A DNA stretch of 64,000 nucleotides from Paenibacillus peoriae. GTDB lineage: Bacteria > Bacillota > Bacilli > Paenibacillales > Paenibacillaceae. The position numbers and the translations under genes were made by a program. Under the pieces are notes generated by a model. It saw nothing but the letters and a program-made list of their open reading frames with translations, was not told where the DNA came from and ran no database searches. Position 1 is the first letter of the stretch. Every line of letters begins with the position of its first letter. The DNA lies in the NCBI RefSeq assembly GCF_022531965.1, contig NZ_CP092831.1, forward strand, positions 3,977,001-4,041,000, read 5' to 3'. Shown here in pieces: positions 1-8,448 of the stretch.

Positions 1-145
1 GTTTCTGTGTTCACGATGTTTCTCTGACTTATGCGAACGAAATGAGCGGCCGCCGTGCGTATGTGTCCGCCTGCCCCTCCCTGGCAATCCTCTTTGCCGG
101 ACCGAGGAACCGCCAGGCTCCGATGCGTGGATATGATGTTATCTG
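1..145. repeat. attC-like structured repeat, copy 1 (left end cut by window)
   Basis: Carries the same framework as the 11 canonical repeats at 4.4-15.4 kb: a left arm reading TTCTGTGTTCACGA, an internal core ending CCGGACCGAGG, then a right arm with GTGGATATGATGTTATCTG. The first bases of the left arm, including the AAC box, lie outside the window. The right box GTTATCTG ends at 145. It lies beyond the siderophore genes, about 4.3 kb from the next copy, and its right box has no good partner at copy 2. More of the array may continue to the left. Confidence 0.8.
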
Positions 146-157
146 ATGGATTGCCCA

Positions 158-208
158 TAAAAAAACAGTTCAACTTTCCCTCTATGACATAAGGCAAAGA
201 TGAACTGT
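158..208 (-). terminator. Rho-independent terminator after the AraC-type regulator
   Basis: On the minus strand, ACAGTTCA pairs with TGAACTGT (extended by a near-perfect 4-5 bp) and is followed by seven T. It lies about 50 bp downstream of the regulator stop codon and just inside the attC-like repeat. Confidence 0.75.
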
Positions 209-260
209 CTTTAGTTCCTGTTAAAATCTCTATGCGCACAAGTAGCAACTTCTTCTCCCA

Positions 261-1982
261 TCAAGCCAACAAAGCCTGAGCGATCTGATCCACAATGCCA
301 TTGATGCCTGTGGGTCCATAACAGCCAATCCATGTCGCGGCATCGACCGAGTGTATGTGCTGGCGCTCAACGGTATCAAGCATTCCCCAGACACGTTGCT
401 CTGTTGCGGATATTCCCTCCTGCATGAGTTCATGGCTAAGCAAGAAGTAATGGCTGGCGTGTACAGCCGGTAGTCTGTCAACTGAGATGTGATAGGCCGT
501 GTCGGAGGTATCTGCCACAAATAACGGAACAGGCAGACCTAGATCATGGTACAGCACAGCCCCTGTACGATGAGAGGCAGAATGCACGCGAACCAGAGAA
601 TCCAGCGGACGGATCAGTGCGACGCTCTTGCCTGCCAGAACGGGAGCAAGTTCTTCGGACAGCAATGTGGTTCGTCGGTTATAATCCGCTATAATACGCT
701 TTGCCTCTTCTCGTTTGCCTGTCAGTTCACCGAACAGAGTCAGAATAGTCTGCCAGTTTTCATTGCGCTTAAACATGAGAACTGGAGCGATCCGGCTTAA
801 CTGTTCATAGTGCGGCTCATGCACCTCGGTGCAAATAATTAGATCCGGAGACAGTCGTTCCACTGCAAGCAGGTCGGGGTACTCATATGTTCCGAGTAAT
901 TCAGTATTCTGAAGTCCTGCCCTGATCGTTTGAGGGAAATGTAACACTGCATTGCCTAGTCCTACGCTACCTGCTGGAGAGAGCCCCAGCGCAAGCAAAT
1001 GATCGGCATATTGCACATCGAGTACAGCGATACGTTTCGGAGATCCGATAACATAGTATTCCCCTCGCATATGGCATATCACCGAGCCTTGGGCCGACTC
1101 ATATGAAGAAGCTGTGCGGTTCAGCTGCAAGGAATGAGCATAGTCTATATCTGTTTTCGAAGCGGCATCAAGCCTATAACGCAGCGGAGGGATGCCATAA
1201 TATTTCTTAAACGCCCTACTGAAATAATACATGTCGCGATAGCCCATTCTGTCAGCAATTTCACCGATGGGAGCATCCGTGTGACGCAGCATCCGCGATG
1301 CACTCTCCATGCGCAACTGAATGACATACTCAGTCAGTCCGAGCTGCTTCTCTTGTTTGAATCGTCGCTGCAGCTGTCTTAAGCTGCATCCAGCAAGGGC
1401 TGCCAGCTCTTTAAGCTCCAGATTCTGGCGATAATGCGACGCTATATATGAAGCGACAACATCCACCATGTCAGACGCTTCTCCTCCCTGATCACGTTCG
1501 TAATCCATGATCAGTTCGTAGATCATGCCCTGAAGCAACGCATTGGCATGAAAACGTTCCATCCCTTCGCCACGACGCCATTTGGCAACGATTTTTTCTG
1601 CATTCTCGATCCATTCTGCTTGGGTTACCGAATTTTGCACAAATGAAGTGCGCAACGGATGTTTTCGATATGAAGGCAAAACAAGAGAGGCTCCCTCCAT
1701 AGAAGAAGCCTTGTACATGATCACGATATAATAAATGTCGTCTGATCTGGCCGTCAGCGTTAAGGATGTCCCCTTAACAACATGACCAGCAAAAGAAGCT
1801 CCAATGTGGCAAACCTCACCATTCATTGCAAGCTCCCCTTCCCCTCCGTATGCCAGCAACAACACATTCGAAGTTAATTCCGTTTCGCGAAGAACACTGC
1901 CTGTCTGCAAAGTACCGCTATACTCGCCAAGCATCTTGATCGTTGTATCACTCCATAGACTTGTCTGTTCTTGTAGCGGCAT
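261..1982 (-). CDS. AraC-family regulator fused to a siderophore-binding (periplasmic binding protein-like) domain
   Basis: About 573 residues. The order is an N-terminal cupin-like sensory region, an AraC double helix-turn-helix (around residues 190-275, with GCSLRQLQRRFKQ and the second helix region ending YFSRAFKKYYGIPPLRYR), then a C-terminal Fe-siderophore binding-protein-like domain (about residue 310 to the end). That C-terminal domain closely resembles the neighbouring lipoprotein in KRIAVLDV, GTYEYPDLLAVERLSPDLI and the C-terminal WIGCYGPTGINGIVDQIAQALL. This is the layout of Bacillus Btr, which senses the iron siderophore directly and activates its uptake genes. The start is set at ATG 1982, because AGGAG lies 8 bases upstream; a longer frame has no ribosome site. 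A Fur-type box lies upstream. Likely activator of the two genes to its right. Confidence 0.88.
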   Translation of the reverse strand: MPLQEQTSLWSDTTIKMLGEYSGTLQTGSVLRETELTSNVLLLAYGGEGELAMNGEVCHIGASFAGHVVKGTSLTLTARSDDIYYIVIMYKASSMEGASLVLPSYRKHPLRTSFVQNSVTQAEWIENAEKIVAKWRRGEGMERFHANALLQGMIYELIMDYERDQGGEASDMVDVVASYIASHYRQNLELKELAALAGCSLRQLQRRFKQEKQLGLTEYVIQLRMESASRMLRHTDAPIGEIADRMGYRDMYYFSRAFKKYYGIPPLRYRLDAASKTDIDYAHSLQLNRTASSYESAQGSVICHMRGEYYVIGSPKRIAVLDVQYADHLLALGLSPAGSVGLGNAVLHFPQTIRAGLQNTELLGTYEYPDLLAVERLSPDLIICTEVHEPHYEQLSRIAPVLMFKRNENWQTILTLFGELTGKREEAKRIIADYNRRTTLLSEELAPVLAGKSVALIRPLDSLVRVHSASHRTGAVLYHDLGLPVPLFVADTSDTAYHISVDRLPAVHASHYFLLSHELMQEGISATEQRVWGMLDTVERQHIHSVDAATWIGCYGPTGINGIVDQIAQALLA

Positions 1983-2091
1983 TTCTCTCATCTCCTGACA
2001 ATAGCATCCTTTGCTAGAGTGACTCGCATGGCTGGGCTTAACCAATTAACTACAACCAGGCCTGTTAGCAAAAGTAAAATTGTTGCTGTTG

Positions 2092-2868
2092 TCATTTTAA
2101 TTGAGATTTATTCTCATTGTCAATTTTCGGACATTTTCTGCAATATTCCCCTGACATCTGGTAATAAAAACAACAGGTGGTACGCTTGCTTTTCACGGCT
2201 GGAAAGCTGTCCTTATTTTTTGTGAACCGGGTGAACGGATTTCTTTTTACACCGAACAAATGCCCAGGCGCTCCTTGCGTCAGATATGAAAAATCTGCCT
2301 GGATGTGCTGACTTTCTTGCTCAGCATTGTCTACTTCAGGAGTATATAATGGGACAATGCGTATCATGATATTCTCCCAAAGGATACTCATCGAAAGAGG
2401 AGCAATCGCAGCAAGCGTCTTTAACAGCGGTGCAAGGTGTAACGCAAACATCTCCTTTACCACCTTTTCCCGCCACACTTCCCTGTCTCCCGTTAGTGCT
2501 TCTGCCCGAAGCCCGTTCATAGCTAGAAAAGGAAAATGCGTCCCCCCCTCGTTAGCTGTGAGCGTCGGATGATAGAGAAAGCTGTTGTCTAGCCGAAAAG
2601 AAACATGCTGATGATGAACGGTCATCGCGGTCAGCAACGGAGCAATCCACAGGTAGCCGATTCGCTTAGCTAACATCGAAGCAGCTACCCTCATGTCAGG
2701 CGCACCAATATACTCTTGAAGCCAGCTTAAATACTCTCGGCATGCAGCTTCTTCATGTAGTTGACTCAAAGCAATAATACGGACATTATCTTCAGACGGC
2801 TCACCAAGCCGAATCGAGTGTTCTTCCACCGTTTGCTGCCATAAGTCAGTCGATAGATAATGGTCCAT
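2092..2868 (-). CDS. fhuF: FhuF-like siderophore-iron reductase (2Fe-2S)
   Basis: 258 residues, the usual size for FhuF. The C-terminus carries the family cysteine pattern: CC, ten residues, C, two residues, C (TTCCFYYQMSGEYCRKCP), which ligates a 2Fe-2S cluster. FhuF-type proteins are cytoplasmic and reduce ferric siderophores after import so that iron is released. The gene starts one base after the stop of the binding lipoprotein, so the two are translated from one transcript. No strong ribosome site is visible, consistent with translational coupling. The permease and ATPase are not in this window and are probably encoded elsewhere. Confidence 0.85.
   Translation of the reverse strand: MDHYLSTDLWQQTVEEHSIRLGEPSEDNVRIIALSQLHEEAACREYLSWLQEYIGAPDMRVAASMLAKRIGYLWIAPLLTAMTVHHQHVSFRLDNSFLYHPTLTANEGGTHFPFLAMNGLRAEALTGDREVWREKVVKEMFALHLAPLLKTLAAIAPLSMSILWENIMIRIVPLYTPEVDNAEQESQHIQADFSYLTQGAPGHLFGVKRNPFTRFTKNKDSFPAVKSKRTTCCFYYQMSGEYCRKCPKIDNENKSQLK
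2102..2116. promoter_or_regulatory. Candidate Fur box upstream of the AraC-type regulator
   Basis: TGAGATTTATTCTCA matches the 7-1-7 Fur consensus TGATAATNATTATCA at 11 of 14 defined positions. It overlaps the last codons of fhuF and lies about 120 bp upstream of the regulator start, so it could give the regulator its own iron control. Confidence 0.5.
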
Positions 2869-2869
2869 T

Positions 2870-3910
2870 TTAATTCGATCCCAACAGTGCTTCCGATGCC
2901 TGATCTACAATAATATTAATTGCAAGTGGGCCATAATAAGCGATCCAAAGTGTAGAATTAACATCATATGCACGGTTATTTTTGACTGCATCAAGGGATT
3001 TCCATACTGAACTGCTATCCAAAGCCTCTGCCTCTGCCGCAAACAACTCATCAGACAGAACAAAATAATGATCTGCACCAATCTCAGGAACTTTCTCCAT
3101 CGAGATTTCAACGGAGGTATCATCTTTGATCTTCTGGACTAATGCAGGCATTTTTAAGCCCAAATCCTCATACAGAATGCCGCCTGTTCGATGCTCAAGA
3201 CCATGAACACGAATGCCTTCTTTTCTCGGACGAATAAGTGCTACCGTTTCCTCTCCCAACTTCTCCGACAGCTTCTCCTTCAGTCCTGCAATTTTGTCCT
3301 CATAAGCCTTACGCACAGTTTCTGCCTCTGCCTGCTTACCTGTGATCGCAGCCACCGTAGCTAACGTATCTCGCCAATCCTCGTAGAAGTCAAGTACGAT
3401 TGTGGGTGCTATTTTGCTTACACTCTCATACTCTTTCTCTTGAAAATCAGTCATTAAAATAAGATCCGGGTCCAATGCTACAATCGCTTCCAAATTGGGC
3501 TTGTCCCGTGTACCTAAAACCTGTACGTCATCCGGCTTATCGCCTAAATATTCTGGAAATGTGGTATTGCCTTCAGCGATAACACTGCCTGCCGGCTGCT
3601 CGCCAACGGCTAGCAATTGATCCAGAAATTTGACATCAAGCACAGCAATTTTCTTTGGTTTCTCGTTAAGCGTATACTGACCCTTCATATGCGAGATCGT
3701 AACCGGGAAGGCTCCGGCAGTCTGAGACGCTCCATTCGAAGGCGTGTCCGTTGGAGTTGTAGCAGACTCATTGCCGCCATTTGTACCTGCTCCGGCACCG
3801 CAAGCCGTCAGTACAAGAACAAGGGCCAGCATCCAGCCCATTAAAAATCGTGATTTATGGTTAGCGTGTGCCATGCTTCCGGCAGCTTGCCTCTTTGTTC
3901 CTTTATTCAT
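2870..3910 (-). CDS. Iron-siderophore ABC transporter substrate-binding lipoprotein
   Basis: 346 residues. An N-terminal membrane segment ends in the lipobox LTAC, so the mature protein would be lipid-anchored outside the membrane. The body is the two-lobed Fe3+-siderophore binding fold (KKIAVLDVKFLDQLLAVG, LGTRDKPNLEAIVALDPDLI, WIAYYGPLAINIIVDQAS), like FhuD/FeuA/YfiY proteins. AAGGAGG sits 7 bases before ATG 3910. A near-consensus Fur box lies about 20 bp upstream, so iron repression is expected. First gene of the unit with fhuF. The substrate class (catecholate, hydroxamate or citrate) cannot be read from the sequence. Confidence 0.9.
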   Translation of the reverse strand: MNKGTKRQAAGSMAHANHKSRFLMGWMLALVLVLTACGAGAGTNGGNESATTPTDTPSNGASQTAGAFPVTISHMKGQYTLNEKPKKIAVLDVKFLDQLLAVGEQPAGSVIAEGNTTFPEYLGDKPDDVQVLGTRDKPNLEAIVALDPDLILMTDFQEKEYESVSKIAPTIVLDFYEDWRDTLATVAAITGKQAEAETVRKAYEDKIAGLKEKLSEKLGEETVALIRPRKEGIRVHGLEHRTGGILYEDLGLKMPALVQKIKDDTSVEISMEKVPEIGADHYFVLSDELFAAEAEALDSSSVWKSLDAVKNNRAYDVNSTLWIAYYGPLAINIIVDQASEALLGSN

Positions 3911-3930
3911 GGTGAATCCTCCTTATGTAT

Positions 3931-3949
3931 GATAATGATTTTCATTATC
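3931..3949. promoter_or_regulatory. Fur box upstream of the siderophore-binding protein
   Basis: The 19 bp GATAATGATTTTCATTATC differs from the classical GATAATGATAATCATTATC by a single base and is an almost perfect palindrome. It lies directly before the ribosome site, in the position expected for an iron-responsive operator. Confidence 0.88.
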
Positions 3950-4038
3950 GAAATATAAGGCGAGTATAATATATCTCCACATCGCGTTACCATGTACTTT
4001 TGCGACATTTCAGCCAGACTAATGCGACATGTAAACCG

Positions 4039-4433
4039 CTATATCTTCATTTTTACAATTCTATCAGCTCTTTTACTAATTACTGCATAATCATCGTCTA
4101 ATGTATCAAGCCAATAAAACCAAGAATCTCCCATTTTTTCTTTCCATTCATTTGGGAGTTCCGTTATTTCTAATCTAGCAACAACTATTTGATCTTCATT
4201 TTCTTCAAAAGAATATTTTTCTTTTCATTGATTTCTACCTCTTGCGTCAATGTACATTCCATATCCATTTGTTCCATTGAAACTACAACAGAGGTTTGTA
4301 TGATAAATTTGTGGATGCTCTTCATTAAATTCTGAATGTGGAAACTCATAAAATGTTCCTTTGGATTCATAAGCCATATTCGGTGAAACATCTATCTTTA
4401 ATACCCTTTCGTCCGCAGATATTTCTAAAACAT
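4039..4433 (-). pseudogene. Broken cassette gene, unknown family
   Basis: A ribosome site (AAAAGGAG) and ATG at 4433 are followed at once by TTT TAG. Adding one T to the TTTT run would open a frame of about 131 codons, broken again by one in-frame TGA at 4225-4227. Reading through gives a coherent acidic protein with pieces such as YESKGTFYEFPHSEFNEEHP and ELPNEWKEKMGDSWFYWLD, ending at 4039. Both lesions are in one frame, so this is a recent loss of a small soluble protein. I do not recognise the family. It lies directly after the attC-like copy 2, in the position of a cassette gene, but no repeat follows its stop. Confidence 0.6.
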
Positions 4434-4462
4434 TTTGCTTTCTCCTTTTATCAAGTATCTCC

Positions 4463-4577
4463 TATAACGTTCTTGTATTTATGAACCCGTTAGGGGGTGT
4501 CTGCTGAAATTCCTCTCCGAAACTCATCCCGCAGACCAAGGTTCCATCGAAAACATAGTGTAAATATTGTGTTAAGT
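4463..4577. repeat. attC-like structured repeat, copy 2
   Basis: Left box TATAAC, then GTTCTTGTATTTATGAAC; core with CTGCTGAAATTCCTC and GCAGACCAAGG; right arm GTGTAAATATTG and box GTTAAGTG. The right box matches, as an inverted copy over ten bases, the left box of copy 3 across the gene pair between them, not its own left box. Confidence 0.85.
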
Positions 4578-4621
4578 GAAGTTCAACTTTTTTTTGAATA
4601 ACCTTTTTAAATTTAATGGCT

Positions 4622-4999
4622 TTATGAACGAGAGAGTTTAAAGTTCTCTAGATCTACATTGAATTTGCCTTTTACCAATATGTCTAATCCCAATAATCCG
4701 TTGATATTGTGATATTTAAATGAAGTAAAATCTATGAGTACATCTCTTAAAATAAAATCTCCTACCTGTATTCCCTTGATCCGTTTGGAAAATGCGTGTT
4801 CTTTCCCTCCAATTCCGTAACTTGTTATGATTTCGTCATCCATCCCGACCTGAATCCCAATATCATCTACTTCATCCTGTGAAATCAATGTATGGCTTGC
4901 TCCTGTGTCAATAACTATGTTATTTATGACTTTCTTTTCTCCATTAAAATGGACTGTTATTTCGGTGAACAACAGCCCATCCCTATATTCAATTTTCAT
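4622..4999 (-). CDS. Retropepsin-like aspartic protease domain protein
   Basis: 125 residues. The single-domain retropepsin signature is clear: VIDTGASHTLIS (catalytic Asp in DTGA) at about residues 28-40, a flap region around GIGGKEHAF, and the C-terminal NGLLGLDIL that packs against the active site. Single-domain retropepsins act as dimers. No signal peptide or membrane segment, so cytoplasmic. Its start immediately follows the stop of the upstream 80-residue gene, so the pair is co-translated and forms one cassette between attC-like copies 2 and 3. Substrate unknown. Confidence 0.75.
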   Translation of the reverse strand: MKIEYRDGLLFTEITVHFNGEKKVINNIVIDTGASHTLISQDEVDDIGIQVGMDDEIITSYGIGGKEHAFSKRIKGIQVGDFILRDVLIDFTSFKYHNINGLLGLDILVKGKFNVDLENFKLSRS

Positions 5000-5242
5000 T
5001 TATAGATTTCTCCTTAAACCAACATTCTTCCGAACCTTCACAATGACCTGGTCCTTAGAAGTATGATAAACCAAGGTTTTGTCTCGGCTATTCAACAACT
5101 CTCTTGTTGCTTCTTCGTCACTTACAGGACCAATCACAGCGACGTCATCTATGATTTCTTTATTTTCTGTCTCTTCGAAATGAAGAATTTCAAACTTTAC
5201 AAATTGATTCGGGAAGATTTGTTGTACTTCTTGCCACTTCAC
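5000..5242 (-). CDS. Small hypothetical protein paired with the retropepsin
   Basis: 80 residues, acidic N-terminal half and basic C-terminus (ending VRKNVGLRRNL). It has no membrane segment and I do not recognise a family. The stop codon abuts the start of the retropepsin-like gene, so the two are one translational unit. It could be a partner, substrate or inhibitor of the protease. A short ribosome site (GGAGGG) lies before ATG 5242, within about 50 bp of the cassette boundary. Confidence 0.65.
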   Translation of the reverse strand: MKWQEVQQIFPNQFVKFEILHFEETENKEIIDDVAVIGPVSDEEATRELLNSRDKTLVYHTSKDQVIVKVRKNVGLRRNL

Positions 5243-5294
5243 ATTAATCCCTCCTGTCCTTTTATGGTTACATTATATCATTTAATTAGAATTT

Positions 5295-5395
5295 CACTTA
5301 ACGTTCCTGTATTCACGACCCTAGCGAATGCTGGGATGTCTGGCCTCTGCTGGACCGAGGGTACATGCCCGGTGCGTGAGTATATTGTTTAAGTA
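5295..5395. repeat. attC-like structured repeat, copy 3 (short form)
   Basis: Left box CACTTAAC plus GTTCCTGTATTCACGAC; core hairpins around CCTAGCGAATGCTGGG and GGGTACATGCCC; right arm GTGCGTGAGTATATT and box GTTTAAGT. Left box pairs with the right box of copy 2 (GTTAAGTGAA) over ten bases. The right box is a poor match to the next left box (CACATAAC), the one clear exception in the array. Confidence 0.85.
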
Positions 5396-5441
5396 AAGTC
5401 ACTTATCTTCGAGTTATATTCGTCACGATTTAGAAAAATTC

Positions 5442-6059
5442 TCAATATAATGTTTCATAAAAATTATAATTATCATGACTTGAATCAATATTAAATATCT
5501 GTCTATCTGTTACACCTTTCTCTCTTACTTCTATTTTTATGTTTCTTTGGTTACGTTTAAACTTGATATCTAGAAAAACTTCTTTTATTAAATCGTGTTC
5601 TATTTGACTATCTCCCGGGAAATTAAAAATATGTTTTTCTGTACTTGCATTGAATAGTGCAACAATATCTATAAAGTCTGACACTTGTTCTTTATTTGGA
5701 ACAACAAATTCATGTTCAACTAAATTCCTTACAGAATTTATTTTATTTAATATTCTAGGAGCAATAATTCCTAAGTTTTTTAAAGTCTCTATCTTCTTAG
5801 GTACATTCCATTTTTTTGAATTTCCAAAAAAACCAAATGCAATCATCAAACAATCAATTTGGCAGTCAAGAGATCTCTTTGCATTTGAGAGAGCATTTAT
5901 TAAACTGTGTTTTTCAGTTCCCGATTCTAAATCAAATTCAGCAAAGGACAAGTATTCTGAAGGCGTAACATCAAATGGTATATCTATTTCTTCATGTCCA
6001 CGAGAACTCCAATAACTATTATCATTACTTAGAAAATCAATCACCTCAGAAAATTCCAT
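5442..6059 (-). CDS. Cassette protein with a HEPN-like motif
   Basis: 205 residues, mostly helical by composition in the first 150. The segment NSVRNLVEHEF around residue 110 matches the R-x4-H motif of HEPN domains, many of which are RNases in toxin and defence systems. The C-terminal 50 residues look like a separate basic, beta-rich part. No membrane segment. It is the only gene between repeats 3 and 4. The HEPN call rests on one short motif; a non-catalytic HEPN protein or an unrelated fold is possible. Confidence 0.55.
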   Translation of the reverse strand: MEFSEVIDFLSNDNSYWSSRGHEEIDIPFDVTPSEYLSFAEFDLESGTEKHSLINALSNAKRSLDCQIDCLMIAFGFFGNSKKWNVPKKIETLKNLGIIAPRILNKINSVRNLVEHEFVVPNKEQVSDFIDIVALFNASTEKHIFNFPGDSQIEHDLIKEVFLDIKFKRNQRNIKIEVREKGVTDRQIFNIDSSHDNYNFYETLY

Positions 6060-6092
6060 AAGATCAACTCCAATTTAGTATTTAGGTGATTT

Positions 6093-6263
6093 CACATAAC
6101 GTTCTTGTATTCTCGAACCCGAGAACCTTAAGGCCGGCTTGACCGGCCGGGTTCGCTTGCAGACTTAGGTTCGCAGGGTTATCTGCCTGACTTCACTTCC
6201 TCGAAATGCCTCGGGCAGATCAAGGCTCCGCCAGGAGCCGCAGCGTGAATATGTTGTTATCTG
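6093..6263. repeat. attC-like structured repeat, copy 4 (long form)
   Basis: Left box CACATAAC with GTTCTTGTATTCTCGAAC; long core with pairing segments GGCCGGC/GCCGGCC-like and CTTCCTCGAAATGCCTC; right arm GCGTGAATATGTT and box GTTATCTG. Right box pairs with the left box of copy 5 (CAGATAAC) across the caspase-like gene. Confidence 0.88.
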
Positions 6264-6352
6264 ATGGATCTGCCCCACATCTCCGAATTAAGACAGGACG
6301 TCGACCCACATTTAATTACTAATGTTATAATATATTTCAACTGAATATCTAT

Positions 6353-7714
6353 TTACTCGTCAATTTCATTTAATAATTCTTTTTCAATTTCCTTTTCAAG
6401 CAAAAAATATCTTCTAATTTCATCCCAGCAATCCGAAAAGATTTCTTGAATCTCTACTTCCTCTACATTGTAATCACTAGAATCTGTATATATTTTAAGT
6501 TCATCATTAGCAACGTCGAATTCAGAATTAAATATTGTATCACCCATTGGGTGTAGGCCTGAAATTTTCAAGGATAGCCCCAGAGAAACAGTTATTTCTC
6601 TCGTTTTGTCATCTTCGTAAAGAAATGCACTAATGTTGAATTTATCATCACTTCTCTCAAATATAACTTCTTCCTCCCACTCGTACTCCATTAGAAAATC
6701 CATAATTTCTTCTAATATCTTTCTTATTTCATTCTTAACCTTACTAATCCTTATACAATACGCCTCTACATCTATTTCTTTCAATCCTTCATAATCATAC
6801 ATTGGAAAATGTCTTCCATCATTCTCGAGACCTCTAAGATGAGCAATTATCAAGTCATTTTCAAAATCAATAATAAGCCTTTCAGGAATAAATATAAAAT
6901 CAATATAATTATTACTTACTTCAGAATTAGCTCCTGAAACTTCATAAATAATAAATGTATTTGAGCTAGAGACTTCGGCCCATGGTTTTTGAGTTCCTCT
7001 TATGTCTGTACTAGATTTAATATAATCCGGAACTATTTTTCCTAAATAATTCTGCAATGATGTACTAGTAATAAATCGTTCACGTTCAACTGCTTCGGGG
7101 GCTTCTCCATTTAATGCCTTTATCAGAAAGTGTGTCCATATTCCATGTTCTAGTTCTGGACTACCGTATGATTTCTCTCCACGTGAACATGACAGAAACA
7201 TAGCTCTATAATTGCTTGATCGCACAAAATCGCTAAACTCTTTGGTATTCATATCAGCAATAAAATCTCTGCTAACTAATTGCTCATCAATATAACTCGC
7301 ACATGCATCTATAAATATCAAACATTGATTACATCTTGAGTTTCTTAGTGGCTCCATTAATATTCGGTTTAGTGAAACAGTAGTTTCTTGTATATTATTT
7401 GGGTGAGTGTCCCACGTTGTTATTTTGTTATATCCTCCATCATAAAATCCATGACCAGCATAATAGAAAATAAATCGATCACTTTCAGTAAGATTTGATA
7501 TCTCATATTGAAGTTCTTCATTAAGCGCGGATTTTGTCGCATCAACATCAAGCCAAAGCTTAATATTTTCTTGAGGTACTTTAAGATTATTTATAAGCCA
7601 TTGTTAAAATGCTATTGCATCATTCCTCGCATAATCAACTGTCTTGATTCTAAATTGATAATTTTCCACTGCTATTATTACTGCGAATGTATTCCCATGA
7701 AATCCTGAATTCAT
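6353..7714 (-). pseudogene. Caspase-like (peptidase C14) cassette gene with one in-frame stop
   Basis: Read from ATG 7714, the frame runs 453 codons to 6353 with a single TAA at 7604-7606 (codon 37). Without that stop it is a full-length caspase-fold protein: AVIIAVENY at the start, the catalytic histidine in FYYAGHGFYDGG (around residue 90) and the catalytic cysteine in CLIFIDACAS (around residue 130). A 250-residue acidic C-terminal region of unknown fold follows. Bacterial caspase-like peptidases often act in suicide defence. The codon after Ile-Ala-Phe should encode the residue before QWL. All the rest is intact, so the break is recent, or the stop is read through. A shorter protein from an internal ATG at 7357 would lack the catalytic histidine. 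Confidence 0.8.
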
Positions 7715-7801
7715 AAAACACCACCCATGAATCTGTATAATTTCTTCGAGCAACAGGACGTTGCGAATATAATACTTTCACTCTCTCTGGGGCAGATCTT
7801 T

Positions 7802-7966
7802 CAGATAACGTTCTTGTATTCTCGAACCCTCACTGGTTTAAGGAGCGAACGTGCCGGGTCCGACGGACTTAGCCAGTGCAGGGTTGTCCGGCTGCTTCCA
7901 CTCCCCCAAAATGTCTCTGCCGGACCGAGGGCCGAATGGCCCGATGCGTGAATATTTTGTTATCTG
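7802..7966. repeat. attC-like structured repeat, copy 5 (long form)
   Basis: Left box CAGATAAC with GTTCTTGTATTCTCGAAC; core includes TGTCCGGCTGCTTCCACT and CCGGACCGAGGGCCGAATGG; right arm GCGTGAATATTTT and box GTTATCTG. Both boxes pair with their neighbours across the flanking genes over eight to nine bases. Confidence 0.9.
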
Positions 7967-7984
7967 ATGCCAATGCCTTCTTGA

Positions 7985-8401
7985 TTAACTTTCAAATGTT
8001 GCTTTGACTCGTTTTGAGTTTTTAAAATACAAAATCCATATTGATCCAAAAATAATTGTAGAGATTAAACTTGGGAGTTCATCTATTTTGTTAATTGTGA
8101 GAATGAAGTTTAAAAATCCAAATATTATAGTGATTATTTCAATTTGAATTATTATATTTGGTCCTTTCCTTTTCTTCTTCAATATAAGCACTAGAGAAAC
8201 AATAATTAAGACTTCAGAAAATAAATATATTCCGACAGAAATAGTTCTAGCAAGATTCCAACCAATTGTTCCAACTAACATATAAATATAAAATTCGAAA
8301 TAAAGACCTATTAAATTACTTATAAGTAGATAAAAAGAATAGATCACAAAGAGAAGCAGCCAGCCTTTAATTCCACTCATACTATTCTGAGATAATTGCA
8401 T
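7985..8401 (-). CDS. DUF2569-like four-helix membrane protein
   Basis: 138 residues with four hydrophobic segments (around residues 12-33, 40-75, 85-105 and 112-128). The start GIKGWLLLFVIYSF and the end WILYFKNSKRVKATF are the family hallmarks of DUF2569 membrane proteins, whose function is unknown. AAGGAG lies 6 bases before the ATG. It is the sole gene of its cassette. The stop lies about 18 bp from repeat 5 and the start about 48 bp from repeat 6, so almost the whole cassette is gene. Confidence 0.7.
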   Translation of the reverse strand: MQLSQNSMSGIKGWLLLFVIYSFYLLISNLIGLYFEFYIYMLVGTIGWNLARTISVGIYLFSEVLIIVSLVLILKKKRKGPNIIIQIEIITIIFGFLNFILTINKIDELPSLISTIIFGSIWILYFKNSKRVKATFES

Positions 8402-8448
8402 TATTGGCTCCTTAATTTTTGTCTTTTATTTGCATTGAGCATTGGTTT

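Noticed and set aside
1027..1040. CCGATAAC box inside the AraC/binding-protein regulator
   Set aside because: A short chance match within coding sequence, with no repeat core around it.
7727..7951. Open frame over repeat 5 on the plus strand
   Set aside because: It reads through the attC-like repeat and has no ribosome site; similar open frames arise in other repeats (for example 8419-8601) by chance.
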